From positions 1 to 34,403 of IMG/VR virus record IMGVR_UViG_3300034175_000195: a DNA stretch of 34,403 nt. The stretch is one strand, 5' to 3'. This DNA is from a virus. The notes beneath the pieces are model-generated. The model was not told the DNA's origin. It searched no databases and saw nothing but the letters and a program-made list of their open reading frames with translations. Made by a program: the position numbers and the translations under genes. Shown in pieces: positions 17,129 through 24,789 of this stretch. The first letter of the stretch is position 1; each line of letters starts with the position of its first letter.

Positions 17129-17497
17129 TTACTTACCCTCTGCGTCTAGTCTCTCATGGCATGCCCGACAGACACCGATTAGATTGTCTCGTGCATACCA
17201 TTTACTCTTATCGTCTTTGGCCTTTGTCCTATGATGCACGCTGGTCGCCCATGCCGTACCACATACACCACACAACGGCTGCTCTGCTCTTACATGCTTA
17301 CTCGTACGCTTCCATGCACCAGAGCCATACAGGGCTACTAACTCAGGCGTACGCTCACGCCTCTTACGGTCGCTATGCTGTGCTGCCATAGCTTTGGCTT
17401 TGTCCTGTGCCTGCTGCTGTGGCTGGTGCTCAGTGCAGTAGCCACGTTTAGGCAGGATCGCTGCACAGGTCGGATGCTTACAGTGATGACTAGGCAT
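17129..17497 (-). CDS. HNH endonuclease
   Basis: A 122-residue nuclease. An N-terminal zinc site (CKHPTC ... GYCTEH) precedes a charged helix. The HNH core is CGVCG, VHHRTK (first His pair), DNLIGVC with the central Asn, and RACHERLDAEGK with the last His. Two CxxC pairs frame it. The start is taken at the ATG at 17497 (MPSHHCKH), which overlaps the stop of the previous gene by eight bases and has GTAGG upstream; the frame is open to 17518. HNH proteins beside terminase are needed for cos cleavage in HK97-like phages, and the place here agrees. Confidence 0.9.
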   Translation of the reverse strand: MPSHHCKHPTCAAILPKRGYCTEHQPQQQAQDKAKAMAAQHSDRKRRERTPELVALYGSGAWKRTSKHVRAEQPLCGVCGTAWATSVHHRTKAKDDKSKWYARDNLIGVCRACHERLDAEGK

Positions 17498-17879
17498 CAA
17501 ACCTACTACCCTGCACATCTAGTTTCCACAATACTTTTTGCTTAGCGCCGTCTAGGTAAAGTATCGTGTACTCAATCCAATAGATGCCACCAACAGGGCA
17601 GGCAGTAGGCGGCAATACATGCCGCATATTCCAGCCCTCATCATCCTTAGTCCACCCTACCGTACTCGTACCACTCACCAGCACTGCCGTATTGGGTACA
17701 ATGTTGTCATGGGTTACGTCCTGAGGCGTATCGTATGGTGCAACCCTTACATTGATGCTTTGGATTTGATCGCGCGTAGCCAATTCCCCAATGTTGGGGT
17801 TGATAATACGCGTCATCAGTGGCCAGTCTGTATTAGCAATTGCGTAGCCAGTCAGCACTAAGTTATCGTCATCAAACAT
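17490..17879 (-). CDS. Unknown phage protein, beta-rich
   Basis: A 129-residue protein with the ATG at 17879 behind GAGGTAGAGT. The sequence is made of strands and turns (NLVLTGYAIANTDWPLMTRI, then GIYWIEYTILYLDGAKQKVL) with no catalytic motif that I recognise. It lies in a run of four overlapping genes between the fibres and the HNH gene. A small virion or tail-fibre accessory protein is the most likely reading. A chaperone for the fibres is another. Confidence 0.6.
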   Translation of the reverse strand: MFDDDNLVLTGYAIANTDWPLMTRIINPNIGELATRDQIQSINVRVAPYDTPQDVTHDNIVPNTAVLVSGTSTVGWTKDDEGWNMRHVLPPTACPVGGIYWIEYTILYLDGAKQKVLWKLDVQGSRFDA

Positions 17880-18120
17880 ACTCTACCTCGTGTGCCTCAA
17901 CCGGCTTAAACGTCTGGCCAATGACTGAGCACAGGCCTGTAATAGATGATTCGACCAAACGGGCTGTAGCTCCTCTGTGCGAGCCTGCAAACGCCTGATA
18001 TGCAACGACAATACGAGGCTCGCTCTGTTGCTCCCCGACTAATGGCAGCGTGTAGTAGTCAGACAGGCTCAGGCTGGCGTATCGTGCCGCTGAGAGGTTG
18101 TAATAGCCTACTGTTGCCAT
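17872..18120 (-). CDS. Small unknown phage protein
   Basis: An 82-residue protein: MATVGYYNLSAARYASLSLS, then YYTLPLVGEQQSEPRIVVAY, ending EAHEVEYV. No family was recognised and no membrane segment is present. It is coupled at both ends: its ATG shares bases with the stop of the holin-like gene, and its stop overlaps the next start by eight bases. Ribosome signal is GGGGCG. Confidence 0.55.
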   Translation of the reverse strand: MATVGYYNLSAARYASLSLSDYYTLPLVGEQQSEPRIVVAYQAFAGSHRGATARLVESSITGLCSVIGQTFKPVEAHEVEYV

Positions 18121-18425
18121 TACTTATCGCCCCGCTTTTGTTCGTCCACCCAATCCTTGATTAGCAGCAGGTGATTATCCATGCTCTGTAATTTGCCATT
18201 GGTTTTGTGTTGAGCTTCTTTGATTTCGCCTAGGCTTTTGTCTGTTTGTTTGGCTTGCAATTTAAGCTCTAGGATATTGAGCGTATGAATATCTACTCTG
18301 GCTTCGATCTTGGCAGTATCTCTGGTGTTGTCGTCAAGTGATTTTTTCTGCGCGCTATTTCTCCACAGGGCTACCAGCAGGCCACCTGCCGCTACAATGA
18401 TTGATACGATCACTTCTACCCCCAT
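18120..18425 (-). CDS. Holin/XhlA-like membrane-anchored coiled coil
   Basis: A 101-residue protein with one membrane segment near the N-terminus (about residues 3-21, VEVIVSIIVAAGGLLVALWR). A long charged coiled coil follows to the end, with heptads of Leu and Ile (HTLNILELKLQAKQTDKSLG). This plan resembles XhlA-type hemolysin/holin accessory proteins and some spanin-like proteins. Its place between the fibres and the packaging genes is compatible with a lysis role. The ATG at 18425 has GAGGT upstream. No endolysin lies beside it, so the lysis role is only inferred. Confidence 0.55.
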   Translation of the reverse strand: MGVEVIVSIIVAAGGLLVALWRNSAQKKSLDDNTRDTAKIEARVDIHTLNILELKLQAKQTDKSLGEIKEAQHKTNGKLQSMDNHLLLIKDWVDEQKRGDK

Positions 18426-18436
18426 TACTTACCTCG

Positions 18437-19918
18437 TTACGACAGAGTTACCGTGCCAGTCCGGATAACGCCGTCATTGCCACGTAGTTTGATTTTAAGA
18501 TGCGTGCCGTCCGTATAAAAGCTCACGCCATTGTTGGATAGATGCCCGTCTACGATTGCCGTAGTAGACAGTTGTTGTACGATGCCGCCGCTGTTGATTT
18601 TGACTTGGTAAAAGTTGCCCTGAGCACCCATCAAGATATCGCCGCTCGTATTGCGGTAGCAAACAGAGCCAGCAGTCGAGTTACCAAACCAATGGCCGTT
18701 ACTTGCGGCGTAAGCAATCCACGGATTGACACCAGCGCCACCAGAGCCAATACCACTAGCACCCGTTGTTGGCATGTTTACCCATGCACCGCTACCCGCC
18801 GCATCCCATGCGGCTGCCGTAATACGATTGGCTACGTTAACCGTACCAGTTACGTATACAGAGCTTGCAAAAGACGCCGGGCCACCAACGTTGACAGGGC
18901 CACCATAAACGTTGAGGTTCAAAGCGCTGTCTGAGGCCGAGTCGATATGCACGTCATTAGACGATGATATGTAGACAGCCGAGCCACCAGTCAGATTGAG
19001 GTTGGTTGCGGCATTGATAGATAGTGCCGCATTTGTTGGACTATTGATCGTCGCAAATGCAACCGTGCTGGGAAACCTTGCCGGATTGATCGTACCGCTG
19101 CTGATGTTGCTGCCATTCAATGCGATAAGTAACGCCCCGCTACCGGAAAATCCGCCAGTAGCTTGCACAATTGTTTCAGTGTAAAGTGTGTTATACGCAC
19201 GCTGATAACTAAATACCGTAACGTCTACATTTTGGTCCGAGATAGTTAGGCTAGTATCAATGTTGATAACGGCATTGGCTGCCATAGTACCGCCAGCAGT
19301 TGGCAGATAAGGCAGTGCGGGTATACGCGCGGGGTTGATCGCACCCGTTAGATTGCTGGCGTTTAACTGGCCACTAAGGTAGTTTGCAGAAACGTGCCCA
19401 TTAAAGTAATAGTCACCAGAGCTACCAGCGTAGCTAATGGCTAAACCGCCGTCCGTGCCTTCGAGTCGTACAGTCTGCTCGTTGATTCCGTCGTTAATTT
19501 CAAACACACCATTGGTGCTGCCATCACCACAAATAAAACTAGTCAACGAATAAATCGGGCCGTTGACTACTCCACCGCTCGCAAGTGAGAGGTAAATAGA
19601 CGACAGCGACGGCAGCCGCGCGGGGTTGATCGCACCAGTAAGGTAGCTGGCGTCAAGTGCCCCATACAAACTACCTGCGTACACGCCAACATCGCAGTAC
19701 AAGTCACCGGCAGCGTTGACAGTGATACCGTTACCGCCTGACGTTTGCAGACGTACAGCGGAGTAACCGTGGAGAATTGGACCATCCCAATTGTCATCGT
19801 ACAACAAACGATGGTTTTCGTCGTCTACCCCCGACAGGTAAAGCGTGTTGTTGCTCAGTTGTACTGGCCCGTTTAGGGTCAACTCCCCTGCTACTGTTAA
19901 TGATGTCTTGATCTTCAA
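18437..19918 (-). CDS. Tail fibre / baseplate-type repeat protein
   Basis: A 493-residue protein of the trimeric fibre kind: Gly/Ser/Asn-rich with repeated strands and no cysteine clusters. Three copies of a motif recur: LTGAINPARLPSL, LTGAINPARIPAL and SSGTINPARFPS. Two of these are also nearly identical at DNA level (19327-19360 and 19617-19650). The first third begins LTVAGELTLNGPVQLSNNTL, typical of fibres with a phage-type N-terminal strand repeat, and the end is HLKIKLRGNDGVIRTGTVTL. The start is a TTG at 19918 a few bases past the stop of the upstream fibre gene. It would take part in receptor binding. Confidence 0.75.
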   Translation of the reverse strand: MKIKTSLTVAGELTLNGPVQLSNNTLYLSGVDDENHRLLYDDNWDGPILHGYSAVRLQTSGGNGITVNAAGDLYCDVGVYAGSLYGALDASYLTGAINPARLPSLSSIYLSLASGGVVNGPIYSLTSFICGDGSTNGVFEINDGINEQTVRLEGTDGGLAISYAGSSGDYYFNGHVSANYLSGQLNASNLTGAINPARIPALPYLPTAGGTMAANAVINIDTSLTISDQNVDVTVFSYQRAYNTLYTETIVQATGGFSGSGALLIALNGSNISSGTINPARFPSTVAFATINSPTNAALSINAATNLNLTGGSAVYISSSNDVHIDSASDSALNLNVYGGPVNVGGPASFASSVYVTGTVNVANRITAAAWDAAGSGAWVNMPTTGASGIGSGGAGVNPWIAYAASNGHWFGNSTAGSVCYRNTSGDILMGAQGNFYQVKINSGGIVQQLSTTAIVDGHLSNNGVSFYTDGTHLKIKLRGNDGVIRTGTVTLS

Positions 19919-19924
19919 AGCGAA

Positions 19925-21712
19925 TTACCCGGTTACGATTACACGATATTGAGCAGCGGTAGGCGCGGGATTGAATGTCAGCGTTACCGTGTTGGTGTCT
20001 GTCATTACAATATCGGCGTAAACTACCTCGTATGTCGAGTTATCGCGTACCATTACGGTTACGTCTCTCGTACCTAGGTTGTGGGTAACTGCGATTGAAG
20101 TTGCCGAGTTGTTGCCGATGTCCTGAGCATAGGTTTGGGCAATACGCTTGCCTGTATCCGCTAGGCCAGAGTCGCTACGTGCACCCGCTTTAGTGGTCGA
20201 TCCTGTACCACCGCTGCCGACGCCGAACACGCCACTGATCTTGGCACTGCTTAGGCTGGTGAGCCATGCAGGATCGGCGTACGTTGCATCCGTCTGTACA
20301 ACTGAACTACCTACATTAAGTACGATGTTGGCGCTACCGTCTGTGCCCGATACGGTAACCTTATTGGTCGTACCTTGCAACAGTCGGGTAACGACTGTGT
20401 TTGCCGCGCTTTTTAGGAGTAGGCCAGCCTGATTAGTGCCTGTAGCCGAGCCTACAACAGAGTGCACTGATTGCAGGGCTGTTGATACTGATACGTCATC
20501 CGCGTTTACAACAATGCCCATACCAGCGCCAACGTCAAACGTGTTACCCGTTTTGGTAAGGCCAGCACCGGCAGTAAGATTTTGGCCACCGTTGAACTGC
20601 ACAAACGTCAAAGCGGTTGTATTTAGAGTAATTGGGTTGGCAGTTTGCAGATACCATGCGGACGAACCATAGGTAGTGCCAGCCGTAACGAGGAAATACA
20701 TGCCTTGCGTTACTTCGGATGAGCTATCGGCGTCTGTTGCTCGTGCCCATGCACCAGCGGCAACCACGTAAATACCGTTTTGGCTTGCCGTGCTTTGACC
20801 GATTACGGCTACACGTTCACCGACAACGAGGTTTACGCCGTCGATTGTCTGAGTACCGCTGAGCGTTACGTTGGCTGTGGCAACCGCTTTAACAGGGTCT
20901 TTAACGTCAAGGCCTTGGCTCGCTGCTGTTACTTGGCCCTGCACCCAACCCATCGTTGCCGCGTCCTGTGCGCTCGTCGGATCGGCAAGGTTGCTGAGGC
21001 GTCCACTGCCTGCATTAAGGGAGACACCGCTGCTGGCCACGAGCGTTGGGCTGGTGGCGAGTACAACAGCGCCCGTGCCCGTGGTCGTGTTGGTCAAATC
21101 AGAGGCAGCAAGCGTGCCACTCGTCCAGCCCGTGGCGAGCTTGCCAGAGCCATTGGAGGCAGGGATTGTATTAGCAGCAGGCGTGGCGCTGGCGTCGAAG
21201 CCATCGTGTTTGTCGGCGTTCAAACCGGTTACGAGTTGGCCCGTTGCGTTGGTCCCCAGCGCGAATGGAGCACCAGCAGAGCTAGGGTTGTACGTGTGAA
21301 CGGCTGTAATCGTCCGTGCAGTCGAGTTGTGCACGTATTGCGTGTGGTCGTCGTTGGTAAGGCCAGTTAGATTGGCATGGCTGATTTGTCCACCACCAGC
21401 AGCATTACTGTGGTTGTGCTGAGCGTTAACGTGGCTGGCAATCGTCGGGGTAACAATTGTTGGGCTGTTGGCCAATACAACAGCGCCAGTACCCGTAGTA
21501 CCGTTAGTTAGATCGGCCGCGCTTTTTACGCTGTTGGCATCGGTAACGATCGCCTGCCATGTACCGTTAAGGTAGATGTAATACTTATTGTCAACGGTAT
21601 TCGCGTAGATTTGACCAACAGCCGGAGCACTAGGGGCAGCAGCTAGATTTTGAATCGCAGCATTTTGAAGCTCGTTTTTGTTTAGATTGAGACTTGTTAC
21701 CCACTTTGCCAT
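19925..21712 (-). CDS. Tail fibre protein with receptor-type C-terminal module
   Basis: A 595-residue fibre read from the ATG at 21712 behind GGAG. It holds two copies of a fibre repeat, DLTNGTTGTGAVVLANSPT and DLTNTTTGTGAVVLATSPT. A conserved central segment follows (VNLVVGERVAVIGQSTASQN, then GIYVVAAGAWARATDAD) of the kind seen in many phage tail proteins. The last 60 residues (SIAVTHNLGTRDVTVMVRDN, then NTVTLTFNPAPTAAQYRVIV) form a module shared with the protein upstream. Collagen-like or catalytic motifs were not found. It probably sets host range together with its two neighbours. Confidence 0.82.
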   Translation of the reverse strand: MAKWVTSLNLNKNELQNAAIQNLAAAPSAPAVGQIYANTVDNKYYIYLNGTWQAIVTDANSVKSAADLTNGTTGTGAVVLANSPTIVTPTIASHVNAQHNHSNAAGGGQISHANLTGLTNDDHTQYVHNSTARTITAVHTYNPSSAGAPFALGTNATGQLVTGLNADKHDGFDASATPAANTIPASNGSGKLATGWTSGTLAASDLTNTTTGTGAVVLATSPTLVASSGVSLNAGSGRLSNLADPTSAQDAATMGWVQGQVTAASQGLDVKDPVKAVATANVTLSGTQTIDGVNLVVGERVAVIGQSTASQNGIYVVAAGAWARATDADSSSEVTQGMYFLVTAGTTYGSSAWYLQTANPITLNTTALTFVQFNGGQNLTAGAGLTKTGNTFDVGAGMGIVVNADDVSVSTALQSVHSVVGSATGTNQAGLLLKSAANTVVTRLLQGTTNKVTVSGTDGSANIVLNVGSSVVQTDATYADPAWLTSLSSAKISGVFGVGSGGTGSTTKAGARSDSGLADTGKRIAQTYAQDIGNNSATSIAVTHNLGTRDVTVMVRDNSTYEVVYADIVMTDTNTVTLTFNPAPTAAQYRVIVTG

Positions 21713-21746
21713 TTACATACTCCTGCCGCCTTTTAGAGCCAGCCTA

Positions 21747-22220
21747 TTACCTTAATGATGCTTTACCGCTGAACCCGCCACTAAACGTGAGGGTTACTGT
21801 GTTTTCGTTTGGGTAGAAGTAATCGCCATAGAGGGTGCTACCTGCTGAGTCGATTACCGTTACCGATGGGTACTTGCCCATATTGTGATTGATCGTCCAA
21901 ACCGCACTAGGCGTGCTCTGTACGTGCAGGTAGCTATCAATCGTTGTGTCGATGCCGTCTACCTCGGCCACGAGTGCTGCTATTTGGCTTCGGACCTCGC
22001 TTAGCCCATGAGCATTGGTGTTAGCCGTATGAGTTGCCACGGTTGCTGCTGTAGCCGTCTGTGCACCCTGTACGCCTGCAATGGCGGCAGCCTGAGCGGT
22101 GGCAAGGTCGCTGAGCACGCCTAGGCCGTGGTCGATCGCATTGCCTCCCTCTCCCGGTATTGGGCGAGGGTGCAGGCGCGGTACGCCGTTATGATCGGGT
22201 ACTAGGGTTACCTCAGGCAT
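21747..22220 (-). CDS. Short fibre-associated protein with shared tip module
   Basis: A 157-residue protein that starts MPEVTLVPDHNGVPRLHPRP, with GGAGG before the ATG at 22220. The middle is an Ala/Thr-rich helix with heptads (ATAQAAAIAGVQGAQTATAA). The C-terminal 55 residues (AVWTINHNMGKYPSVTVIDS, then NTVTLTFSGGFSGKASLR) match the end of the long fibre at 19,925 in order and key residues: 'HN-G', 'V-V-D' and 'NTVTLTF'. It is the first gene of the late tail-fibre set. It may trimerise and carry a second receptor-binding head or cap the fibre. Confidence 0.7.
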   Translation of the reverse strand: MPEVTLVPDHNGVPRLHPRPIPGEGGNAIDHGLGVLSDLATAQAAAIAGVQGAQTATAATVATHTANTNAHGLSEVRSQIAALVAEVDGIDTTIDSYLHVQSTPSAVWTINHNMGKYPSVTVIDSAGSTLYGDYFYPNENTVTLTFSGGFSGKASLR

Positions 22221-22348
22221 TTACATGGCCTCCACTGCTACCGGTACTACTACACAAGCCCACAGGAAAAAGCTCAATAAAGTACATATCTACCCTTACT
22301 AACTTATCGTCGTGCACTCCTCTTTTAGTTAACCTAGCCTGTTAAGCG

Positions 22349-22459
22349 TTATGGATCGATAGTGAGTTTTGCAGGCGTGTACTTTGGCGGCAGCGTGGGG
22401 TAGGTCTGGTTGTTAACAATGCTGAAGCTAAGGTCAAACTTACTATTGATCTCTTGATT
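22349..22459 (-). pseudogene. Possible 3' remnant of a lost phage gene
   Basis: After an in-frame TAG at 22460-22462, 36 codons run open to a TAA at 22349. They read NQEINSKFDLSFSIVNNQTY, then PTLPPKYTPAKLTIDP, a protein-like sequence with no start codon. The other 260 bases of this gap (22,221-22,648) hold nothing that I can support. The stretch lies between the fibre genes and the accessory insert, where an insertion could have cut off an older gene. Confidence 0.3.
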
Positions 22460-22648
22460 CTAAACCTGTCAGCTTACGCAACCGTGTTGAGAGAGCGAGA
22501 CCGTGCGGCTGGCCGTTCACAGAGTATCAATAGCCACAATTCCAGTAAATGATTACGAGTGAGATATCACGCCCATAAAGTCGAGAGTTTTTGATTGACA
22601 TGCAAGACGCAGCAAGTCAAACTCACGCCTTTTATCAATGGGGGCTGC

Positions 22649-23575
22649 ATGAATGCTATCTACAGACACCGTAAATGCTTTGTAGTTCTTGTGACGCTAT
22701 TGCTCGTTTCAACAGTCTGCCAAGCAGAAGAGCAGACGCGTCGAACATTTATCGACTTGGCGGGGAAAAAGGAAAAGACACGGCATTTTGTCGTGTTCGT
22801 TGCCCGTAATGATACGATTAACGGGCACGCGTTTGTTGTTTGGGGAGTTGAGGACGATAAGAAGCAGATAAGCAGCCAAGCAGCCTTTGGGCAATATGCA
22901 GATAAGCTCGATGCCGGCGTGCTCTTATTGCGCAAAGTTCCGGGGGGTATCGCAAATGAGGCTGTGCGCGGTACGGCTCCGGGGGACAGATTGCAGGTTA
23001 TCGTCCGAGTGAATGCAGAGGCCTACAAGGCGTCTCAAGACATTCTACATACTTGGGAAAAGACTTCTGACTTCCAACTGTTGAAAAAGGATTGCGTAAC
23101 ATTTTCTATGGAGATTGCGAAAGCGGTTGGCTTGGATGTTCCAGAGCGAGATATCACGAATATATTGCCGTGGTACTATGTCGATACCTTAGCAGAGGCC
23201 AATACAGACAAGGCTGCCGAGACGGCGAAGGCAATGAACAAACCTCATCCTGCCCCTGTAAAAAAGAAAAAGCGTTCTTTTTGGAGAAGTGTCGGCAACG
23301 GGTTCAAAAAAGTCGGCAAAGGAATCGGTTGGGTGGCGGACAAAATCTCGGATATCGTTCCCAGTGACGAAGGTAAACCAAGCCCCAACGGAAATGGCAA
23401 TGGCAATGGCAATGGCAATGGCAATGGTAATGGTAATGGTAATGGTAATGGTAAAGGTAAAGTGATTGAGCAAGATGAATATGTTTTAGTCTTTCCAGAT
23501 GATGTTATAAGTCCGTCACCCGAGTTCATTGCTCAGCAGAAAAAGACGAACGCCTCGAATAAGAAGAATAAATAG
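22649..23575 (+). CDS. Secreted papain-fold (permuted NlpC/P60-like) protein with amphipathic tail
   Basis: A 308-residue protein, on the opposite strand from the late genes. The ATG at 22649 is chosen because GGGGG lies upstream and because it gives a clean Sec signal peptide (basic start, hydrophobic core about 10-21, likely cut after CQA at residue 26). The folded domain has His60 in TINGHAFVVWG and Cys149 in KKDCVTF. His-before-Cys is the order of permuted papain-like enzymes such as the YiiX/YaeF and LRAT groups. A cationic amphipathic stretch (SFWRSVGNGFKKVGKGIGWV) and a run of Gly-Asn pairs follow. Base composition is lower in GC than the late genes. Likely a lysogeny-expressed accessory protein; an endolysin role is less likely. 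Confidence 0.72.
   Translation: MNAIYRHRKCFVVLVTLLLVSTVCQAEEQTRRTFIDLAGKKEKTRHFVVFVARNDTINGHAFVVWGVEDDKKQISSQAAFGQYADKLDAGVLLLRKVPGGIANEAVRGTAPGDRLQVIVRVNAEAYKASQDILHTWEKTSDFQLLKKDCVTFSMEIAKAVGLDVPERDITNILPWYYVDTLAEANTDKAAETAKAMNKPHPAPVKKKKRSFWRSVGNGFKKVGKGIGWVADKISDIVPSDEGKPSPNGNGNGNGNGNGNGNGNGNGNGKGKVIEQDEYVLVFPDDVISPSPEFIAQQKKTNASNKKNK
23390..23460 (+). repeat. Hexanucleotide tandem repeat (Gly-Asn)n
   Basis: Repeats of GGCAAT and then GGTAAT run in tandem inside the secreted-protein gene and encode about ten Gly-Asn pairs. A unit of six bases keeps the frame, so slippage would change only the linker length. The switch from C to T in the third position midway suggests two separate expansion events. 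Confidence 0.9.
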
Positions 23576-23707
23576 AGTTGCCGTTATTTCTTGACGAGCA
23601 TGGGCCAGAAACACGACAAAGCCAACTGCCACCTGTGTGGCCAGATTGCCAAACTCACGGTTGGGCACGTACCGCCCCAACGCTGTAGTGCCTGCTCGGT
23701 ATCAGCA

Positions 23708-24289
23708 TCATGGGCTAGATGGAGAAGTAGCAGGCGGGGTCGGCGTTGAACTAACACTCGCTCTACCAATTCCGAATGCTACCGCCATAGCAAGCACAAT
23801 CGCGCCAATCGCAGTTTTTACTGCATGATTGGCCCACTCGCCGCGATTGGCAGCTAAAAAGCTCTTTGGCTTATCGGCAGCAATAGGACGGCTGACTGGG
23901 ATAAACGCACGTCCACCCTGCCACCCACCCGCTTCGGAATGCTTTTCAACAAGCTCACTTAATGCTCGATCAAGGTCGCTCATTAGAGCGACAGCCTTAC
24001 TATCGTGTGAATTGCTTGTAAGTTGGAACCACAGGCTTTCTCTGTAGATCGTTACATATGGAGGAAAGTAGTCATCGGACATCGCCGCGTGAATACGCAA
24101 AGCATCCGCATGATCCATTTTCATGCGTAAAGCGCCCAACTCAGATATGTCGTCTATCTTCCACTCGTCGGCCGTAACTTCTGGCTTGTATCCATGCTTG
24201 ATTATGATGTTGCACAGCATCTCTACGTCATCTAAGTGAAGAGTAATGCGTTCATAGCTCTTCCTCGGGTCTTTCGGCAAGTGCTTCAT
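23708..24289 (-). CDS. C-terminally membrane-anchored protein, unknown
   Basis: A 193-residue protein. The N-terminal 130 residues look cytoplasmic, with a 'ITLHLDDVEMLCNII' start, a KIDDISELGALRMKM helix and a strand pair (PYVTIYRESLWFQL). One membrane span lies near residues 157-175 (AVKTAIGAIVLAMAVAFGIG). A Ser/Pro/Thr-rich end follows. I recall uncharacterised bacterial proteins with this layout but no function. It converges on the secreted protein gene at 22,649 and has no good ribosome signal. Its place in the accessory segment suggests a lysogenic conversion or exclusion gene. Confidence 0.6.
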   Translation of the reverse strand: MKHLPKDPRKSYERITLHLDDVEMLCNIIIKHGYKPEVTADEWKIDDISELGALRMKMDHADALRIHAAMSDDYFPPYVTIYRESLWFQLTSNSHDSKAVALMSDLDRALSELVEKHSEAGGWQGGRAFIPVSRPIAADKPKSFLAANRGEWANHAVKTAIGAIVLAMAVAFGIGRASVSSTPTPPATSPSSP

Positions 24290-24382
24290 GTTAGTTTCTC
24301 AAATGCTGTATCTTAACTTAATATGCCAGACGCCAAACATAGTCGTTGAACATCTTACCAAAACCACGGAAGAGCGTAAAAC

Positions 24383-24476
24383 GCCGCATAGTGCCTCACG
24401 GGGCGTTTGTTTGCCTCAGGAGGGGCCAACACCCACCCTACGCCACCGCTGTCAATCCTGAGGCCTCCTATGCGGC
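24383..24476. repeat. Nested inverted repeat F (large cruciform)
   Basis: GCCGCATAG (24383-24391) pairs with CTATGCGGC (24468-24476), and inside it CCTCAGG (24414-24420) pairs with CCTGAGG (24457-24463). It opens a 430-base tract between 24,290 and 24,815 that holds no gene I can support but six inverted repeats. Confidence 0.65.
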
Positions 24477-24526
24477 AGGCCACGGGGCGTGGCGGGCGGG
24501 CTGCACCCCATTGCCTTTTGAAGAGA

Positions 24527-24552
24527 CTGAGAATCGCTTACGCGATTCTCAG
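24527..24552. repeat. Perfect hairpin A, 11-base stem
   Basis: CTGAGAATCGC (24527-24537) and GCGATTCTCAG (24542-24552) pair perfectly around a four-base loop. No T-run follows on either strand, so it is not a standard terminator. Confidence 0.8.
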
Positions 24553-24627
24553 AAGCCCGAAGCGTAAGTAGTATGGGGGAGTTTCTAGGCGCTCTTTTAC
24601 TACAGCTAAAGGGGTATGGGGATAGGG

Positions 24628-24664
24628 TGTTGTAGAAGGGGAGTTTTAACCCCCTTCTACAACA
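24628..24664. repeat. Perfect hairpin B, 14-base stem
   Basis: TGTTGTAGAAGGGG (24628-24641) and CCCCTTCTACAACA (24651-24664) pair perfectly around a nine-base loop that can itself fold (GTTTTAAC). It is the longest stem of the series. Confidence 0.85.
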
Positions 24665-24673
24665 TCCCCTGAC

Positions 24674-24719
24674 TTCTTTTACACTCTCTATTTCTCTAGG
24701 CTTGGCAAGTGTAAAAGAA
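24674..24719. repeat. Perfect hairpin C, 12-base stem, long loop
   Basis: TTCTTTTACACT (24674-24685) pairs with AGTGTAAAAGAA (24708-24719) over a 22-base loop. Its outer edge is followed by AAGAAATGATTT, a short motif that recurs after hairpin D. Confidence 0.8.
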
Positions 24720-24743
24720 ATGATTTCCTAAGACTTTTGATGC

Positions 24744-24777
24744 TTCTTCGGCGCTCATTTTTAGCAGCGCCGAAGAA
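24744..24777. repeat. Perfect hairpin D, 12-base stem
   Basis: TTCTTCGGCGCT (24744-24755) pairs with AGCGCCGAAGAA (24766-24777) over a ten-base loop. The right arm is repeated in hairpin E, so D and E are related copies. Confidence 0.85.
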
Positions 24778-24789
24778 ATGATTTGGTAC

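Noticed and set aside
24346-24567. A plus-strand frame of 73 codons in the hairpin tract
   Set aside because: The frame is built from palindromic arms, lacks a ribosome site and reads as low-complexity. The inverted repeats explain the sequence better.
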